The translations under genes and the position numbers were made by a program. Positions 60,349-64,000 of a DNA stretch of 64,000 nt are shown here, in pieces. The notes below the pieces were generated by a model that was given only the letters and a program-made list of their open reading frames with translations, was not told the DNA's origin and made no database searches. Source of the DNA: Selaginella tamariscina (lineage: Eukaryota; Streptophyta; Lycopodiopsida; Selaginellales; Selaginellaceae); NCBI GenBank assembly GCA_003024785.1, contig PUQB01000060.1:186001-250000 (forward strand), given 5' to 3'. The stretch's first letter is position 1. Each line of letters starts with the position of its first letter.

Positions 60349-61560
60349 TTACAGTGGGCCCTCTCTCAGTTTTGTTCTGTGCATGTATGTTCTCGACCAA
60401 TGTTATAAATATATCAATATAAAATGATGAATTATTTACATTTATTGTGCTTGAATTTATTTTTCTTCTTTTCTTTTGTCCTTAAGGCCTATTAGACTAA
60501 TAAACTCATCTTAAGCATTTTCTCGCGGCAACATATCAAGACAGAGACCCTTCACCCGATAAGTGAAAATTGGCAATATATACATTGAATGCATCATGAG
60601 CATCTAGATATAAACAATAGAAGCTATGTATTGCAAATTAGCCGTATTAACTTATCAAACTTTGTGTATAAAAATACATAAGATGTATAATGTCTATACT
60701 TCATTCAATAAGTGATTGGCAGAAATTACAGTGAATTCACAATGAGGGACACAGTTCTTATTTAACCTTTTAGTTTGACCATGTAAAGTAAACTGCTGAC
60801 CTGAAAAAGAACATCTTCATAACGAACATATAAACATTAGAATTTTAGGATTTAATCATATGAATCAAACATTTAATGATGCTTAATTTAAAATTCGAAG
60901 AGTTACCTGAGTATTCAGCTTGAGTAGGGAAAAGGACTTGAGCACAGGGGACATATACCCTGAAACACGCTTGCAAAGATTACTTTCTTGATTTGGCCTC
61001 TCTTGGGAGGAAGGCTGAATGCTTCTTTCTTGGGAGGGATGCTCAATTTCTTGGGAGTGAGGATCGTGCTTGCAAAGATTTCTTTCTTGATTTGGCCTCT
61101 CTTAGGAGGAGGCTGTGCATTTTCTTTGCATCCTTTGCCGCAGTCGTATTGATCTTTGCAGTTTCCATGGGAAATTTATCTATGAGAATGCCTTCCTCCC
61201 TTTATCCATCTTGATTTATATATATCTAAGTACATAATTGTCAATATTTACCCAGGCATACAACTTAAGGAGCTTCCACGTATGAAAGTGTAGAATTTTA
61301 ACGCGGATTCAACAGTTCATTTCATTTCGTTTCAACAGAGAAGACGATACATCCTAATGGGCTTCTTGGGTATAAAATAATATGATATAATTATAATACA
61401 GAACATTCTTTACAATTATTCTTTTTCTGTATCGCTGCGATACTTATCGCATTCATAGGCATATCCTACTATGCAGGAACACTTGAGACACATCATTCCC
61501 AATCATGTATGCTCTACGCGTACGCGTAGGTAGGAAATGTGTAGCCATATGTAGTACAAT
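60349..61560 (+). repeat. Dispersed segment S, copy 2
   Basis: Colinear with copy 1 (27,478-29,180) but shorter, with the landmarks CAGTGGGCCCTCTCTCAGTT, GAGACCCTTCACC, ACATAAGATGTATAATGTC, CAGTGAATTCACAATG, the coding relic and ACATCATTCCCAATCATG. Confidence 0.8.
60905..61180 (-). pseudogene. Decayed gene fragment with PPKRGQIKK motif (copy 2)
   Basis: The minus strand carries METAK, then LPPKRGQIKK-type sequence twice because a stretch of about 80-90 bp is duplicated inside (about 60,985-61,020 versus 61,078-61,115). A 52-nt GT-AG segment (about 60,909-60,960) fits an intron. In-frame stops occur in each frame when the motif is followed, so it is not an intact gene. Same unknown family as 28,521-28,765. 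Confidence 0.5.
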
Positions 61561-61830
61561 AAAACTTATTTAAATTAATCTATATAAATTAAAATCTTCT
61601 TTAAATTAAATAAAAATCATGGTTAGACTCGGGTCCATATTTAAATTAAAAATCTTCTAAAATTTAAAAATTAAACACTGTGTCTCAATCTCACGATTTT
61701 TTAAATTGAATTTTTTTATATATGGCATTAGATAATCTAAATCTATTCTTACCCAATAAAAGAAAATACTAGACACAAGAAAAGAAGTTAAAAATAGACT
61801 TTTAATTCAACTGATGTATTTAATTCAACC

Positions 61831-62017
61831 TTATCGATGAAGTCTACAACGTGCTCGTCTTGCTGTAGTCAGAAAGTCTTTAGCAGACTCGAGCATCTTG
61901 AATAGAGTGACCTTGACTAATTCAATACTATCATTGTCATCTACACCCTCGGCCCTCGGCATCATCTGCAGTATCACCCTCGGCATCATCTGCAGTAGGT
62001 TCTTCTTGTGCTGACAT
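61831..62017 (-). pseudogene. Short acidic ORF, one frame change
   Basis: From an ATG at 62,017 the minus strand reads MSAQEEPTADDAEGDTADDA, with the ADDAEG unit repeated, then changes frame within a CGGCCCTCGGC duplication near 61,947. It continues in the other frame as SIELVKVTLFKMLESAKDFL to a TAA at 61,831. The two halves together would be about 62 residues. I do not know the family; a small nuclear gene in decay or a sequencing slip at the duplication are both possible. Confidence 0.35.
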
Positions 62018-62219
62018 GATTGGGAATCTTGTCTAACACAGTTCTGTGAATAGTTCCATTGAGTACAAAAAAATACTACAGTACTGTATTCTACCCTCCC
62101 TTATTTAAAACCCTTTTTAAATTAAACATTACTCATGTGTCACATGTTTGACTGTAATATCTTATGTCATTTACCTTCCTATTCTTCACACGGCTTCCTC
62201 TATGTAATATCTTGAAATG

Positions 62220-63200
62220 ACTTAAGTTATGTAGTAAAAAGAGTTTTGAAGTACTTCATCTAGTTTGTAATAATGTAATTATTTACAATAATCTTACAAT
62301 TAAAACATATATACATTATTATAGTTATGAAGGACAATTATGTAAAGAGAAGAAAACTATATCTTGCTACATACACAAATATATACATGTTTACAAATAA
62401 TTGTATATAGCTACTGTATTATATGTATGTTTCATTATAATTTATATACATGTGTACATAATAGTCTTAAATGGTATTTGTTATAAAATTAAACTTATTA
62501 AGTTTTTTTTTTTTAAATTTGTGTCACGCGAGTATCACATGTATATAATAATACAAAGATACACAAAACAAACTATATATATATATATATATATAATTAA
62601 TATATATATTATATATATATATATGTAACATATGTACTTCAGAAGTTTAAAATTTGTTTCACCAGAGTGCCATTTCATTTTATTTCAGGAGAGAAGACGT
62701 ATCTTATGCACTTCTTAGCTACGATAAAATAATCAATATGATATTCATAATAGCATCATAATCAATAATATTCTTTACATGTTTATTCTTTGCCTGTATA
62801 TAACTTGTCGCATTCATAGGCATCCTACTATGCAGGAACACTTATCTCACTGTTCTCCTCTGTGTAAGATCTTAAAATGACTTAAATTATGTGGTAAAAA
62901 GAGTTTTGAAGTACTTCATCCAGTTTGTAATAATGCAATTATTTATAATAATGTTACAATTAAAACATATAAATATATATGTTTAAGTAGTTATGAAGGA
63001 CAATTATGTAAAGAGAAAAAAACAAAGTATACATATCTTGCTACATACATAAATGTATATTTGTTTACATATATATATGTATGTGTTTTCGCTAAAACAT
63101 TTTTAATTTATATACATGACATTGTGTACATAATAGTCCTAAATGGTATTTTTGTAAAATTAAATTTATTAAGTATATTAATTAATTTGTTTAGTGTATC
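62220..63200 (+). repeat. Two tandem copies of a ~300-bp block, 660 bp apart
   Basis: 62,220-62,520 and 62,880-63,175 share TAAAAAGAGTTTTGAAGTAC, TTCATC(T/C)AGTTTGTAATAATG, TTATGAAGGACAATTATGTA and TATCTTGCTACATACA. They are the right-hand parts of two neighbouring segment-S copies; the equivalent in copy 1 is near 29,225-29,500. Confidence 0.8.
62574..62626. repeat. (TA)n microsatellite
   Basis: Interrupted TA dinucleotide run between the two tandem blocks. Confidence 0.9.
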
Positions 63201-63290
63201 CTTTACCTTATCGAGCTCAAGTTTAAATATGAAATCGCTGGTTTAAATTATTCATTATATAAATAATAAATAGCTTTCAATATTCTTGTT
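62640..63290 (+). repeat. Dispersed segment S, copy 3 (right part)
   Basis: CATTTCATTTTATTTCAGGA, GCATTCATAGGCATCCTAC and CTTTACCTTATCGAGCTCAA parallel 28,918-29,540 and 61,320-61,480. The left part with the coding relic is absent. Confidence 0.7.
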
Positions 63291-63302
63291 TTACATGTAC
63301 TT

Positions 63303-63350
63303 GTAGATTCATTGTTCATATAAATCTCCAGGTCGCAATTTGTTCGAGCT
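63303..63350 (-). pseudogene. Fragment of a DUF220-like exon
   Basis: The minus strand reads TAGCTCGAACAAATTGCGAC and continues to CAATGAATCTAC, matching the fourth exon of the gene at 4,778-5,882 (GAGCTCGAACAAACTGCAAC ... CATTGAATCTACG) with a short deletion and substitutions. Only about 48 bp remain, so it is a non-coding relic. Confidence 0.6.
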
Positions 63351-63624
63351 AGCAGATGATTTAATAACAATTAAATTTTTAATTCAATTTTATGTTAAGA
63401 TATTTACCCTACCAGGTATTTTATGAATTTATTAGCCCGGAATGAATATTAAATAAACAAACATTATTATTATAATATTTTATTAGATAGTCTTCTTTTC
63501 AGTTTTCTTATTAGATACCAATTAAAAAATTTAATTACTAAAAATGCTTAAATATATTTTACTATAGTGGCCTTTGTTCATGTTTCGGTTATAATATACC
63601 CTTAATAATAAAATTATTAAGTTA

Positions 63625-64000
63625 GGTTGTTGTTATAGAAGAGTGATGTAATCATTCTTATTTGTTTAATACATAGATAAACCATGTATATCGATTAGTA
63701 TGTTTGAAAGGACATGCCAAAACTACATTTTCCGAAAACAGTATACACTTGTTTAGAAGATAGATTTATAAACTAATACGAATTGTTTGAATACACGATA
63801 TCTATCAAACCCTAGTCTTAAGTTTCGGATTTAATATTTTCATCAACACGGTTAAATCTCAGTTTAATACGTTAGAAAAAAGGTCATAGAGAAATGGATG
63901 GAGTTTGCTTTATGCAAATATTCTATTTATTTAATGTGAGGCCTTAAATAAATAAATAAAAATCAAATCATGTTAATATCAAACTAATAGACAGTCCAAC
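63625..64000 (+). repeat. Dispersed segment P, copy 3 (cut by window end)
   Basis: Matches 23,578-23,890 in order over its whole length and continues to the window edge. Confidence 0.75.

Noticed and set aside
1-64000. tRNA, rRNA or snRNA genes
   Set aside because: None could be recognised by eye on either strand; a covariance-model scan would be decisive and was not possible.

Overview
The window looks like nuclear DNA of a plant. It is AT-rich and intron-bearing, with canonical GT-AG introns of about 50 to 365 nt, many (TG)n, (AG)n and (TA)n microsatellites, a plant-type GDSL esterase, a plant DUF220-like gene, an L1-type LINE ending in a plant zf-RVT domain, and chromodomain-bearing Ty3-type retroelements. 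One feature does not fit a seed plant: the first gene is the end of a four-domain voltage-gated Ca/Na-type channel, a family regarded as lost from flowering plants. I infer a non-seed land plant or a streptophyte relative, without naming a species.

Layout. 0-5.9 kb is the only clearly genic part: channel repeat IV and tail (+, partial), a complete five-exon GDSL esterase/lipase (+), and a complete five-exon DUF220-like gene (-) that converges on it. 5.9-21.2 kb is a nested repeat block. Two old chromovirus copies of one family sit in and beside an inverted-repeat element made of AT-rich ends, hairpin-forming units and arms; the empty-site equivalent of the larger insertion is present near 34.2 kb. 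21.2-32.2 kb is gene-poor and holds an A-rich tail, about 2.4 kb of degenerate hairpin repeats (24.24-26.62 kb) and a duplicated segment with a decayed minus-strand gene. 32.2-49 kb contains two copies of one Ty3-type family in opposite orientation. The left copy is split by an arm/LTR-like segment and by a young chromovirus (35,106-40,835, perfect 5-bp target duplication). The right copy is split by a 2-kb insertion whose two LTRs are inverted relative to each other yet bounded by a 5-bp target duplication. 49-55.3 kb holds an RNase H relic, a decayed plant L1 LINE and a short TIR element. 55.3-64 kb has a trihelix-like relic, an isolated GC-rich island of about 0.8 kb, and further copies of the dispersed segments seen at 23.6 and 27.5 kb, ending with a stray fragment of a DUF220 exon.

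The three host genes have no evident functional link; they are neighbours at the edge of a retroelement-rich tract. The most notable points are the four-domain channel in a plant context, the predicted self-priming of the young chromovirus (12 nt at the predicted RNA 5' end complementary to the site just after the LTR), the inverted-LTR insertion, and the hairpin-repeat family that recurs in at least four places. All calls are from reading sequence by eye; no database search or folding program was run.
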